A stretch of 64,000 nucleotides of DNA, taken from contig NZ_BMIG01000008.1 in the NCBI RefSeq assembly GCF_014641715.1, positions 8,001 through 72,000 on the forward strand, in the 5' to 3' direction. Shown here in pieces: positions 35,927 through 44,390 of the stretch. The notes under the pieces were generated by a model. It was given only the letters and a program-made list of their open reading frames with translations, had not been told where the DNA came from and made no database searches. Both the position numbers and the translations under genes were made by a program. The DNA comes from Polaromonas eurypsychrophila (GTDB lineage: Bacteria > Pseudomonadota > Gammaproteobacteria > Burkholderiales > Burkholderiaceae_C). The stretch's first letter is position 1; each line of letters begins with the position of its first letter.

Positions 35927-38208
35927 TGCCGTCCCCCGTGCTCGGAGAGCCGCTGCTCCTGATCGGCTTGTCCAGCAGCCTGGCCGCCGACGTGATTTCA
36001 CCTCTCACCGCTGCGGGCTACAAGGTGCAGCTTGGCACTCTGGCGCACCTGTCGCGTGGTCGCTGGCAGTTGGTCATCAGTGCGCCGTCCATCCCAGGCC
36101 TGGGCAGCATGGAGTTGCTGGCCGCGCTGCGGGAAGGTCAGCACCCGTCTCCGGGTCTGTTGCTGGTGGGTCCTGCTGGACAGCTGCCGCCTTTGGGAGA
36201 CGGCCCAGGGGCGGCCTGTATAGCCTGGCCTTTCGAGCCACATGAGCTGGTCGGACGGGTGCAGGCGCTGCTCCGCGAAGTACAAAACCCGGCCCCGCCT
36301 GCGCCACTGCCAGAACTGCTTGCCGTCTCGCGTTTGCCTGTGCTTGACGAAGCCGCATTTCTTGACGAACTCATGAGCGAGCGAGATGAGCTGCGCGCAG
36401 GCCGCGCGCCGGGTGACAGTTTTGTGGTGGCGCTGCGCTTGAATGAACTTGACCAGTTCCGGCAGCGGCTCGGCACGTCTTCCGAAGCGGCCCTTTGGCA
36501 GCAGGTGGCCGAGCTCACAGGCCTTGACGCCATGGCCGACGAAAAACTGGCGCGAGGCGGCCAAGGTGACTTTCTCATGCTGCTGCCAGGTACTTCACGG
36601 CGGCAGGCGGCATTCCGGCTGGAGGCGCTGAGCAGCCGCCTTGCCAACTTCCCCCTGCAACTCGGTGGCCAGGCCGCCCGGCTTTCGCCGGTGCTCGGCT
36701 ATTGCGGCTTACGGCGCAGCCCCAGCGCAACGGACGGGCTGGCGAGGGCGCGAGACGCGGCTCGGCAGTCCGCCCTGCATCTAGACCTTCATCCCGTGCT
36801 GTGGCAAGGACCCAAAGCCCGGCCAGCCCGGCAAGCCGGACCGGTGAAGATATGGTGGTCGCGCATCTACACGGCGCAAGCTCTCTTTTTTCAATACGCC
36901 ATCACCATGCTGCTGGGGCTCGGGCTTCCGTTTCTGGTGTACTGGGGCTTGGGCAGCAACGGCTACGACATCAGCACGGGCGTGTATATTTTCGTGGTGG
37001 TCGCATTGACACTGACGTCCTTGTCCATCTGGGCAGAAGGCTTGCTGGCCCTCAGGCGCGAAGATCCGCCACCAGAACCGGCCTCACCCTATCCGTCTGC
37101 ATCGGCGATCATTGCAGCCTACCTGCCGAACGAAGCGCCCATCATCGAAGCCACGGTGGCGGCTTTCCTGCGAGTTCAATATCCGGCGCCACTGCAAATC
37201 ATCCTCGCCTACAACACCCCGCGCGACATGCCGGACATTGAGGAGCGGCTACGCGAGATGGCACGCGAGGACCCACGCTTTGTACCCATGCGCGTGCAAA
37301 CCAGCACGTCAAAGGCACAAAACGTCAACGCCGCGCTGCCGTACGTCACCGGTGAGTTCACCGCTGTTTTTGATGCGGACCACCAGCCGGACCCCGAGAG
37401 CTTTCGCCGCGGCTGGCGCTGGCTCTCGCACGGAGCTGACGTGGTGCAGGGCCATTGCTTCATACGCAACGGGGCCGCCTCCTGGGTCGCAAAGATGGTA
37501 GCCATCGAGTTTGAGCAGATCTATGCCGTCAGCCACCCGGGGCGGGCGCGGCTGCACGGGTTTGGCATTTTTGGTGGCAGCAATGGATACTGGCGTACCG
37601 ACCTGTTGCGCGAGTTGCGCATGCACGGTTTCATGCTGACAGAAGACATCGATTCTTCCATGCGGGCGGTGGTACGGGGCCGACGGATTGTTTCTGACCC
37701 TTATCTCGTCTCGCGTGAGCTGGCCCCTGAAACCTTGTCGGCACTGACCAAGCAGCGCCTGCGCTGGGCGCAGGGCTGGCTGCAAATATCGCTGAAGTGG
37801 GTGATTCCGGCCTTGCGGGCGCGCAATCTCACTGTGCGGCAGAAACTGGGCATGCTGCAGTTGCTGGCCTGGCGCGAGGTGTATCCCTGGGTGTCTATGC
37901 AAATCCTGCCGCTTATTGCCTGGTGGGCAGTGCAGGCCGGGTCCCTGGCGCGCATTGACTGGCTGGTGCCTCTGTTTGTTGTTACCACCCTGTTCACCCT
38001 GAGCACGGGGCCCGGGCAGATACTGTTCACCTACAAGCTGGCTGATCCGCAGCTCAAAAAACACCCTTCGTGGTTCTGGTTCTACACCATGGCGTCCACA
38101 CTTTTTTATGCTGGTCTGAAAAACGCCTGGAACCGGATTGCCCACTACAAGGAGTGGCGCGGAGAAACCGCGTGGGTGGTGACGCCCCGCGTCAAGGCCA
38201 AAAAATAG
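35920..38208 (+). CDS. Glycosyltransferase family 2 with degenerate receiver and GGDEF domains
   Basis: The protein has 762 residues. Residues 10-120 look like a CheY-type receiver without function: the phospho-accepting Asp is absent (ISAPSIPGLG) and the Lys site reads IAWPFEP. Residues 138-295 follow a GGDEF domain, but the signature is ARGGQGDFLMLLPG. Two transmembrane helices (about 325-345, 355-378) lead to a GT2 domain: AVFDADHQPDP (D-x-D), MLTEDIDSS and QRLRWAQGW, all of the processive PgaC/BcsA kind. Two more helices follow at the C-terminus. GTG 35920 or 35926 starts the gene. The likely product is a beta-linked polysaccharide at the inner membrane. The N-terminal domains probably bind a partner or c-di-GMP; no catalysis is expected from them. 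Confidence 0.85.
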   Translation: MVVPSPVLGEPLLLIGLSSSLAADVISPLTAAGYKVQLGTLAHLSRGRWQLVISAPSIPGLGSMELLAALREGQHPSPGLLLVGPAGQLPPLGDGPGAACIAWPFEPHELVGRVQALLREVQNPAPPAPLPELLAVSRLPVLDEAAFLDELMSERDELRAGRAPGDSFVVALRLNELDQFRQRLGTSSEAALWQQVAELTGLDAMADEKLARGGQGDFLMLLPGTSRRQAAFRLEALSSRLANFPLQLGGQAARLSPVLGYCGLRRSPSATDGLARARDAARQSALHLDLHPVLWQGPKARPARQAGPVKIWWSRIYTAQALFFQYAITMLLGLGLPFLVYWGLGSNGYDISTGVYIFVVVALTLTSLSIWAEGLLALRREDPPPEPASPYPSASAIIAAYLPNEAPIIEATVAAFLRVQYPAPLQIILAYNTPRDMPDIEERLREMAREDPRFVPMRVQTSTSKAQNVNAALPYVTGEFTAVFDADHQPDPESFRRGWRWLSHGADVVQGHCFIRNGAASWVAKMVAIEFEQIYAVSHPGRARLHGFGIFGGSNGYWRTDLLRELRMHGFMLTEDIDSSMRAVVRGRRIVSDPYLVSRELAPETLSALTKQRLRWAQGWLQISLKWVIPALRARNLTVRQKLGMLQLLAWREVYPWVSMQILPLIAWWAVQAGSLARIDWLVPLFVVTTLFTLSTGPGQILFTYKLADPQLKKHPSWFWFYTMASTLFYAGLKNAWNRIAHYKEWRGETAWVVTPRVKAKK

Positions 38209-38216
38209 CGGGAGGT

Positions 38217-39020
38217 TCAGCTGCGGTGCCGGCGGGGCAGGCGGTTGACACGCGCAGCCAGATCGGCTGGATCAAACGGTTTGGCGACATAGTCGTTTGC
38301 CCCTGCGGCCAGCGCCCGGCTGACGGAAGGCTCGTCACCCTTGGCAGTGAGCATCATCACGGGTACGCCCTTCCAGCGCCGAGCACCCCGCAGGATATCG
38401 AGCAGCTGCAAGCCGTCCACGCCAGGCAGCATGATGTCGAGCAGCACTACGTCGGTGACTGGCCCGTCCAGAATGGCCGCTACGCCCTGAATCCCGTCGC
38501 ACGCTTCAAGCACGCGCCAGCCCTGCTGCTCCAGAATGAATCCCAGCAGATAGCGAATGCCAGGGTCGTCCTCTACCACCAGCGCAACCGGCTTCTTCCC
38601 CTGCGCCTGCTCTTCGTCTTCCAGGTCCATGGCCGGGACGGTGTCCGGCGAGACCAGAAGAGACGAAACACGGTCGCATAGATGCTGCGGTTCAAAAGGT
38701 TTGGCAATAACGTCTACGGCGCCCAAGGCCCGAAAGTCCGCAATCCGCCGAGCGCTCGTGTGGGCTGTCAAAAACACGGCGGGTACATGTTTTAGCGCAG
38801 GTTGGCCACGCAGGGCCAGCAGCGTCTGCGGCCCGTCCATGCCGGGCATGGACCCGTCCAGCACCAACAGCGAGGGCGAGAATGCCGCCGTACGGTCAAC
38901 AGCCTCCCGGCCGGAGCCCAGCGCCAGCACCTCGTGGCCGCCCAACTGCTCCAGCGCAAATTGTGCGACAAGACGAATGTCTTCCTCGTCGTCCACAATC
39001 ACAATGCGATGCCTGCTCAC
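38217..39020 (-). CDS. Response regulator with two receiver domains
   Basis: The protein has 267 residues. Receiver 1 has IVIVDDEED, LLVLDGSMPG and IAKPFEP; receiver 2 has ALVVEDDPG, VVLLDIMLPG and VAKPFDP. Both keep the acidic pair, the phospho-Asp and the Lys. There is no output domain, so it works by protein contact. It overlaps the kinase gene by 4 nt (ATGA). It is convergent with the glycosyltransferase gene, which may be its target. The acidic C-terminal end of receiver 1 is joined by the linker LEDEEQAQGKK. Confidence 0.9.
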   Translation of the reverse strand: MSRHRIVIVDDEEDIRLVAQFALEQLGGHEVLALGSGREAVDRTAAFSPSLLVLDGSMPGMDGPQTLLALRGQPALKHVPAVFLTAHTSARRIADFRALGAVDVIAKPFEPQHLCDRVSSLLVSPDTVPAMDLEDEEQAQGKKPVALVVEDDPGIRYLLGFILEQQGWRVLEACDGIQGVAAILDGPVTDVVLLDIMLPGVDGLQLLDILRGARRWKGVPVMMLTAKGDEPSVSRALAAGANDYVAKPFDPADLAARVNRLPRRHRS

Positions 39021-40048
39021 GGTACGGCAGGCAGCACGACGTGAAAGCAGGTGCGGCCCGGCTCGGAGCTGTATCCGATGGAGCCACCCATCTGCTCGAT
39101 CATCTGCTTGGCAATTGACAGCCCCAACCCGGAGCCGCCCTTGGGCCGGCTGGTGTTCATGTCGGCTTGGGCAAAGCGCCGGAAGAAGCGCGCGCGGAAG
39201 GCTTCTGGAATGCCGGCGCCATGGTCGGTGACCTGAAGCCGGACGCCCGAGCCTTCGCGGGATGCTTCAAGCAGGATGCGGCTGCCCTGGGGCGCAAACT
39301 TGAGGGCGTTGGAAACGAGATTGGCCAGCACCTGGTCCAGGCGCTGCGCATCGGCCTTGAGCTGCAGGGCGTCATGGGGCTCAATGGTCAGCTCAACGCC
39401 GGCGGTCCGTACCATAGTTTCGTAGGCCTGCGCTGCCCGCCCCAGCGCAGCTGACGCGTCAAGCGACTCGATGTTGAACTCTATCCGTCCCGAGGCAATT
39501 TTTTCCAGGTCAAGAATGTCGTCGACGATGACGCGCAGGCGCTCGGAGTTGCGGGCCGCCAGCGCGACCAGGCGCGTGGCGGGTTCGGGCAAGACGCCTG
39601 CTGCGCCGCCCTCAAGCAGCTTGACGGCGCCGTGGATGGATATCAGCGGGGTGCGCAGCTCATGGCTCACCACCGACACAAACTCGTTTTTCATGCGCTC
39701 GATTTCCTTGCGCTGCGTGATGTCCTGCACCACGGACAGAATGACCGGTCGCCCGAAGCTGGACACCAGCTGCCAGCGCGCCTCCATCGGGCAGGTGTCG
39801 CCGGTGATGCGCTTTCGCACGCCTTCAAACACCACGTAGGGCGCGCCCTCCCTCAGCTTGCGGACATGGTTGTCAAACCGCATGCGGTAGGGGTCGTGCG
39901 TCACATCCATGGGGGTCATGGTGCGCAGCTGCTCCAGCGTGTAGCCCAGGCTTCTGACAGCGCTGCCATTGGCGTAAAGGTAGCGCAGGGTGTCGGGGTC
40001 GGTGACCAGGACTTCTTCGGACACCGTGTCGTCAGCGCGCCAAACCAT
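39017..40048 (-). CDS. PAS-domain sensor histidine kinase
   Basis: The protein has 343 residues: a PAS domain (RYLYANGSAVRSLGYTLEQL) with a PAC end (SVVQDITQRKEIERMKNEF), a HisKA domain with the phospho-accepting His in VSVVSHELRTPLISI, and an HATPase with LVSNALKFAPQGSRI and GLGLSIAKQMI. There is no membrane segment, so it is cytosolic. The upstream GAF gene overlaps it by 133 nt in another frame, and its frame is out of register after the GAF domain. A one-base deletion at CAATGG, near 40046, probably split one GAF-PAS-kinase gene. The partner regulator gene overlaps it at the other end. Confidence 0.85.
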   Translation of the reverse strand: MVWRADDTVSEEVLVTDPDTLRYLYANGSAVRSLGYTLEQLRTMTPMDVTHDPYRMRFDNHVRKLREGAPYVVFEGVRKRITGDTCPMEARWQLVSSFGRPVILSVVQDITQRKEIERMKNEFVSVVSHELRTPLISIHGAVKLLEGGAAGVLPEPATRLVALAARNSERLRVIVDDILDLEKIASGRIEFNIESLDASAALGRAAQAYETMVRTAGVELTIEPHDALQLKADAQRLDQVLANLVSNALKFAPQGSRILLEASREGSGVRLQVTDHGAGIPEAFRARFFRRFAQADMNTSRPKGGSGLGLSIAKQMIEQMGGSIGYSSEPGRTCFHVVLPAVP

Positions 40049-40548
40049 TGCAGCAGGCGGCTCTGGCGCGCGGCTTCAAGCACGGCCATCAACACGTCTG
40101 CCAGCTGGGCAAGCGATTTCTTCTGGTGCTCGTCCAGCGCCTTGGGCTCGGAATCCAGCACACACAGCATGCCGGTAGGGTTGCCCTTGTCGCTGTTGAG
40201 CGGGCTGCCGGTGTAGAAGCGAATGTTGGCGTTGGCCAGCATCGGGTTGCCGACAAAACGCTCGTCAAGCTCGGTGTCGGGCACCTCGAACACGCCCGGC
40301 TCAAGGATGGCGTGTCCGCAAATGCTTTCAGCACGTGAGGTTTCGCCCGGCGCGCTGCCGTATTCAGCCTTGAACCACTGCCTGTCGCTGTCAATCAGCG
40401 TGACCGCCGCATAACGCGAGCCGCAAATGGCGGCGGCCAGCTCGGCGATTTCATTGAAGATCTTTTCGGCCGGCGTATCGAGCACGCCGCCGTCGTGAAG
40501 ATCGGCCAGCCTCTCGGCTTCGTTGGGTGGCAGGGTGGGGGCAATCAT
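39916..40548 (-). CDS. GAF-domain protein (5' part of a split kinase)
   Basis: Residues 1-163 are a GAF domain (AVTLIDSDRQWFKAEYG and SICGHAILEPGVFEVPDTEL). The last 47 residues (from WFGALTTRC) have no similarity and are the out-of-frame reading of the PAS region. That tail is the sign of a frameshift. If one A is restored the GAF is fused to the kinase below. Alternatively, it is a short separate GAF protein. Confidence 0.6.
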   Translation of the reverse strand: MIAPTLPPNEAERLADLHDGGVLDTPAEKIFNEIAELAAAICGSRYAAVTLIDSDRQWFKAEYGSAPGETSRAESICGHAILEPGVFEVPDTELDERFVGNPMLANANIRFYTGSPLNSDKGNPTGMLCVLDSEPKALDEHQKKSLAQLADVLMAVLEAARQSRLLQWFGALTTRCPKKSWSPTPTPCATFTPMAALSEAWATRWSSCAP

Positions 40549-40701
40549 GGGTTGTGCAGGTTGGCGGTGATCTTACCCGGCCCGCGTGATCCGTACCGAG
40601 CGAACAGCATTTTTGGCAACAAGTGAAGCAGCGCTTTATTCCTACAAAACGCGACATGTCGCGGGCGTAGGTTGACTCAACCACAACTTAAGGAGTACGA
40701 C

Positions 40702-40975
40702 ATGCCCAACCCGAACAACAAGACCAAGATGACTGGCGACACACATTTGCCTGACATGGAATCAGAGCTACCGCTAGAAGATGGCAGCACTGGCGCTGTG
40801 GGCGCCGACGGTACGCCCAGCGGCCGGGCCAGCCAGGACAGTGGCCAAAACCAGCCGGGCCGGGGGCAAGCAAAAAGCCGGCATTGCACAGGAAGGAGAC
40901 GAAGGGTGGAAGGGCAGGCAAGGCCAGGGAGGTTCTGGCGCCAGCTCTGGCGCGGGCTCCGACCGCAGCAGCTAA
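40702..40975 (+). pseudogene. Small hydrophilic protein gene with a frameshift
   Basis: The start MPNPNNKTKMTGDTHLPDME is preceded by AAGGAG. The frame shifts near the GGGGG run (40862-40866); the continuation (GGKQKAGIAQEGDEGWKGRQ) is in another frame and ends at 40975. Both parts share a Gly/Ser-rich low-complexity composition. The intact protein would have about 90 residues. It may be a mutation or a sequencing error. Confidence 0.6.
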
Positions 40976-40981
40976 TTAACC

Positions 40982-41329
40982 AAGCTGGAAGTGACGGACG
41001 AGGTGCGGCAACTGCGCGAGGGCGTGCTGCTGTCGGAGCTGCATCTGGACAACAACTTCACAGGCTGGGAACACGCCGCGCTGATCGAGTGGCCCGCCGA
41101 CAAGCAAGCCCCGCAGCGCAGCCTGCTGATACAGGCGCAGGCGCCGTTGGACTAATTTGTGCTGTATTGCCCGCAGGACTACGACTACTTCTGCGCGGAG
41201 CCGGTGAGCCAGTGCACCGACTGGCTGAACCTGCTGCCCCAGCACCGCCAGGCGGCGCTGGGCGGCAGCACACTGACCCCCGTTGAACCCCTGGAAGCCG
41301 CCTTCAGCCTGACGCCCCGCTGCGTGTGA
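40982..41329 (+). pseudogene. Remnant of an aldose 1-epimerase gene
   Basis: A 116-codon frame with an internal TAA near 41152 encodes the C-terminal third of a mutarotase: REGVLLSELHLDNNFTGWEH, then, past the stop, YDYFCAEPVSQCTDWLN and LTPVEPLEAAF. The N-terminal two thirds are missing. It directly follows the small frameshifted gene, so this 600-bp patch is a site of decay. Confidence 0.7.
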
Positions 41330-41373
41330 CACGGGGGTGCGCGGTCTGACCCGCCGCACAGTTCGAAGCTTGA

Positions 41374-42045
41374 TCAGCCCAGAAGGCGGGCCAGGTCTTT
41401 CATGTCGGTGAAAATGTCCGCGACACCCACCGCCCGCAACGCCGCCGGCGCATCATGCCCAGCCTCTGCCGGGCTGTAGCCAAACACCGTGGCACCAGCT
41501 GCCACGCCAGACATGACGCCGGTCACGGTGTCTTCCACCACCGCACAGCGCTTCGGATCAACACTCAGAGCCGCGGCGGCCGCCAGGTAAACATCGGGGG
41601 CGGGTTTGGAGCGCGGCAGCTCATGGCCGCTGAAGATGCGGTCCTTGAAGTACGGCATGAGGCCGCATTTTTCGAGTTGCAGCTCGACCTTGAAGCGGTC
41701 AGCGCCCGAAGCGCAGGCGATGCGGCCCTGGTACAGCGTATGGATTTGCGCCACCGCTTCAAGCGCACCGCGAATGGGCAGCAGGCCTTCGGCCAGCCCT
41801 TCGTTGCGCCGGCCACGAAACTCGTGCAGCCACTCATCGGTCAGGGGGCGGCCGGTTTTTTCCTCAATCAGGGCGGCCTCGTCTTTGACGGCCTTGCCAA
41901 TGAACAGGCGCATGCATTCGGCGCTGCTGAGCTTCCAGCCGGCTTCTTCCAGCATGTCGCGCAGCACGCCATTGGTAATCGGCTCGCTGTCCACCAGCAC
42001 ACCATCACAGTCAAACAACACCGCGTCAAACTTCAACAAGGACAT
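41374..42045 (-). CDS. HAD-superfamily phosphatase/phosphomutase
   Basis: The protein has 223 residues. Motif I is FDAVLFDCDGVLVDSEP, motif II CASGADR (S), motif III K in LPRSKPAPDVYL, and motif IV VVEDTVTGV. The helical cap follows residue 17. It is of the phosphoglycolate-phosphatase/beta-phosphoglucomutase type; the substrate is unknown. An aldose 1-epimerase remnant next to it hints at a former sugar cluster. A RepB copy lies just upstream. Confidence 0.85.
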   Translation of the reverse strand: MSLLKFDAVLFDCDGVLVDSEPITNGVLRDMLEEAGWKLSSAECMRLFIGKAVKDEAALIEEKTGRPLTDEWLHEFRGRRNEGLAEGLLPIRGALEAVAQIHTLYQGRIACASGADRFKVELQLEKCGLMPYFKDRIFSGHELPRSKPAPDVYLAAAAALSVDPKRCAVVEDTVTGVMSGVAAGATVFGYSPAEAGHDAPAALRAVGVADIFTDMKDLARLLG

Positions 42046-42050
42046 TTTTT

Positions 42051-42106
42051 ACTACCAATTTAATAGCTGCTAGCGCGATCCCGGCAAGGGCCAGAGGCCG
42101 ATTTGT
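42051..42106. repeat. RepB repeat between ychJ-like and HAD genes
   Basis: Order: AATTTAATAGCTGCTAGCGC, then GGCAAGGGCCAGAGGCCGAT. It matches the other RepB copies and fills the 68-bp gap. Confidence 0.8.
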
Positions 42107-42113
42107 CACTCCA

Positions 42114-42536
42114 TCACAGCTGGTCGCCGCCTACATAGTACCAACGACCATCTTCGCGCAGAAAGCGGCTGCGCTCGTGCAGACGCAGCGCCGGGCTGCC
42201 CGGAGTTTTCTGGCGGGCGACAAATTCAACTTCGGCGTGTGTGGCATCCAGCACGCGGTGTTGCCGCACCTCCAGACCCAGCCATTTCACGCCGGGGTCA
42301 AACTCAATGGCCGCTGGGCGCTGGCTGGTGTGCCAGGTGGCCAGCAGGTAGTCGGCCCGCTGCAGCACAAAGGCGGTGTAGCGTGAGCGCATCAGCGACG
42401 CGGCATCGGGTGCCGGTGTGCTTTCGAAGTCGTTGATGAAACGCCCGCAGCAAACGCCCAGCGCCAGCGGCTTGTTCGCTGCGCCGGTTCGGCCGCAGGG
42501 GCAAGGCGCCGAAGCGGGTGGGAAGGGCAGCGGCAT
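42114..42536 (-). CDS. YchJ family (UPF0225) SEC-C protein
   Basis: The protein has 140 residues. The N-terminus has a SEC-C zinc motif, CPCGRTG then LALGVCCGRFI. The DUF1186-like core contains SLMRSRYTAFVLQRADYLL and ATWHTSQRPA. WYYVGGDQL ends it. The function is unknown, but SEC-C domains bind zinc and often contact the ribosome or SecB. ATG 42536 shares one base with the rhodanese stop (TGATG), so translation is coupled. Confidence 0.85.
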   Translation of the reverse strand: MPLPFPPASAPCPCGRTGAANKPLALGVCCGRFINDFESTPAPDAASLMRSRYTAFVLQRADYLLATWHTSQRPAAIEFDPGVKWLGLEVRQHRVLDATHAEVEFVARQKTPGSPALRLHERSRFLREDGRWYYVGGDQL

Positions 42537-42955
42537 CAGCCGCTGGCCCTGGCCGCCTTGCGCTCTTCCTGCGTTTCGGTCGGTGCGCCCTGCTTGAGCC
42601 ATTCGGCATAGCCGCCGTCGATGTGGGCGACATTGCGCATGCCCATGTCCTGCAGCGTTTTGGCGGCCAGTGCGCTGCGCCAGCCGGCGCCGCAGAAGAG
42701 GATGAACTCTTTGCCCTCGTCGGCAAACAGCGGCTTGTGGTACGGCGAGGCCGGGTCCACCCAGAACTCCAGCATGCCGCGCGGCGCGTGGAAGGCGCCG
42801 ACCACGGTGCCGGCGCTCAGCTCGCGCACGTCGCGGATGTCGACGATCTGCACCTGCGGGTCGTTCATCCTGGCCCTGGCCTCTGCAACGCTGTAGGTGG
42901 TGACCTGCGCCATCGCCTCGTCAACGAGGGCGCGAAATCCTTTGGTGATGGGCAT
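42536..42955 (-). CDS. Rhodanese-like sulfurtransferase
   Basis: The protein has 139 residues. The active-site cysteine loop is FILFCGAGWRSALAAKTLQD. Conserved IVDIRDVRELSAGTVVGAFH comes earlier. It moves sulfane sulfur between thiols, or serves as a thiol sensor. It is a single-domain cytosolic protein coupled to the YchJ gene. Confidence 0.88.
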   Translation of the reverse strand: MPITKGFRALVDEAMAQVTTYSVAEARARMNDPQVQIVDIRDVRELSAGTVVGAFHAPRGMLEFWVDPASPYHKPLFADEGKEFILFCGAGWRSALAAKTLQDMGMRNVAHIDGGYAEWLKQGAPTETQEERKAARASG

Positions 42956-42990
42956 TTTTACTGACTCCTGCTGAGGTGGTTTGCGCGCCT

Positions 42991-43198
42991 AGATTACGGG
43001 TCACGCCCGCAATGACAGGACAGTTTAAGCCCCTCCCCGTCAAGCGGGGGCCGCCCCCGGCAAGGGGGAGGAGGCTACACGCAGTGAGCCTCAACGGGGG
43101 TGGGCCTGGTTTTCCCGGGCTTGACCGGTATCCAGGTGCATCAACTACCGCCACTGGTACGCCTGCATGGATTGCGGATCTAGCCCGCAATGACAAGC
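42991..43198. repeat. Mosaic of RepD and RepA repeats
   Basis: RepD half (TTACGGGTCACGCCCGCAAT, 42994-43013), then a RepA core (about 43022-43112, with AGGCTACACGCAGTGAGC), then another RepD (GGATTGCGGATCTAGCCCGC, 43169-43188). No gene is visible; this fills almost the whole 245-bp gap between the rhodanese start and the acyl-CoA dehydrogenase stop. Confidence 0.75.
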
Positions 43199-43200
43199 TC

Positions 43201-44331
43201 CTAAGTCAGTGCACGTTGAATGATGATTTTCTGAACATCGCTCGTGCCTTCGTAAATCTGGCAGACACGCACATCGCGATAAATCCGTTCCACCGGGAAG
43301 TCGCTGACGTATCCGTAACCACCCAGGGTCTGGATCGCGGCGCTGCAGACTTCTTCGGCGATCTCACTGGCAAAAAGTTTGGCCATGGCCGCTTCCTTCA
43401 GGCAGGGCAGGCCTGCGTCACGCAAACTCGCCGCGTGCCAGATGAGCTGACGCGCGGCTTCGAGCTTGGTCGCACAGTCAGCCAGGCGGAAACCGACCGC
43501 CTGGTGGTTAAAGATCGCGGTGCCGAAACTCTGGCGCTCTTTGGAATAGTGCAGGGCAAACTCAAACGCACTGCGCGCCATGCCCACACTTTGCGCGGCA
43601 ATGCCAATGCGCCCGCCTTCCAGCCCACCGAGCGCAATCCTGTAGCCCTCGCCTTCCGCGCCAATCAGGTTCTCGACAGGGATGCGGCAGTTGTCGAAGT
43701 TGATCTGCGCGGTGTCGCTGCTGTGCTGACCCAGCTTGTCTTCAAGCCGCGCGACGACGTAACCGGGCGCATCGGTCGGCACCATGAAGGCGCTCAAGCC
43801 TTTTTTGCCAGCGCCCTTGTCAGTGACAGCGATGACCACCGCCGCATGGCCGTTTTTGCCGCTGGTGATGAACTGTTTGACGCCGTTGAGGACGTAGCCG
43901 TCGCCGTCCTTCACCGCCGTGGTGCGCAGTGACGACGCGTCGCTGCCCACATGCGGCTCGGTCAGGCAGAACACGCCCAGCATGTGGCCCTGCGCCAGCG
44001 GTGTCAGCCACTGCTTTTTCTGGGCCGCATTGCCGTAACGCATCAGGATGGCGTTGACCGGGCAATTCGTGACGGAAATCGCCGTGCTGGTGCCACCGTC
44101 ACCGGCGGCGATTTCTTCCAGCACCAGCGCCAGCGTCAGGTAGTCGAGGTTGGCGCCGCCCCACTCTTCCGGCACACAAATGCCGTAGGCGCCGAGGGCG
44201 GCCAGGCCCTTGTGCGCCTCGACCGGAAAGTGGTGCTCTTTGTCCCACTTCGCGGCATGGGGCCAGAGTTCGGTTTGCGCAAAGTCGCGCACCGCGTCGC
44301 GAATCTGTTCCTGCTCGGAATTAAGTATCAA
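43201..44331 (-). CDS. Acyl-CoA dehydrogenase (short-chain type)
   Basis: The protein has 376 residues. Signatures: CLTEPHVGSDASSLRTTAVK and YVLNGVKQFITSG; near the C-terminus IQTLGGYGYVSDFPVERIYR and the catalytic Glu in CQIYEGTSDVQKII. It would oxidise butyryl-CoA or a similar chain. The start codon is TTG 44331, the first codon of the conserved MILNSEQEQIRDAVR. GGAGG lies 5 nt upstream, and both GGAGG and TTG lie in a RepB copy. It follows a thiolase gene, so the pair could run a beta-oxidation spiral. Confidence 0.9.
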   Translation of the reverse strand: MILNSEQEQIRDAVRDFAQTELWPHAAKWDKEHHFPVEAHKGLAALGAYGICVPEEWGGANLDYLTLALVLEEIAAGDGGTSTAISVTNCPVNAILMRYGNAAQKKQWLTPLAQGHMLGVFCLTEPHVGSDASSLRTTAVKDGDGYVLNGVKQFITSGKNGHAAVVIAVTDKGAGKKGLSAFMVPTDAPGYVVARLEDKLGQHSSDTAQINFDNCRIPVENLIGAEGEGYRIALGGLEGGRIGIAAQSVGMARSAFEFALHYSKERQSFGTAIFNHQAVGFRLADCATKLEAARQLIWHAASLRDAGLPCLKEAAMAKLFASEIAEEVCSAAIQTLGGYGYVSDFPVERIYRDVRVCQIYEGTSDVQKIIIQRALT

Positions 44332-44390
44332 ATCGGCCTCCAGCCCATAGGGAATGTGCGCAAGCAGCTATGCTATTTATAGCAATTCAA
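44331..44390. repeat. RepB repeat carrying a stop codon, a ribosome binding site and a start codon
   Basis: On the minus strand it reads GAATTGCTATAAATAGCATA, then GCTGCTTGCGC, CTATGGGCTGGAGGCC, GATTTG. TAA at 44377-44379 ends the thiolase; GGAGG and TTG begin the dehydrogenase. Confidence 0.85.
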
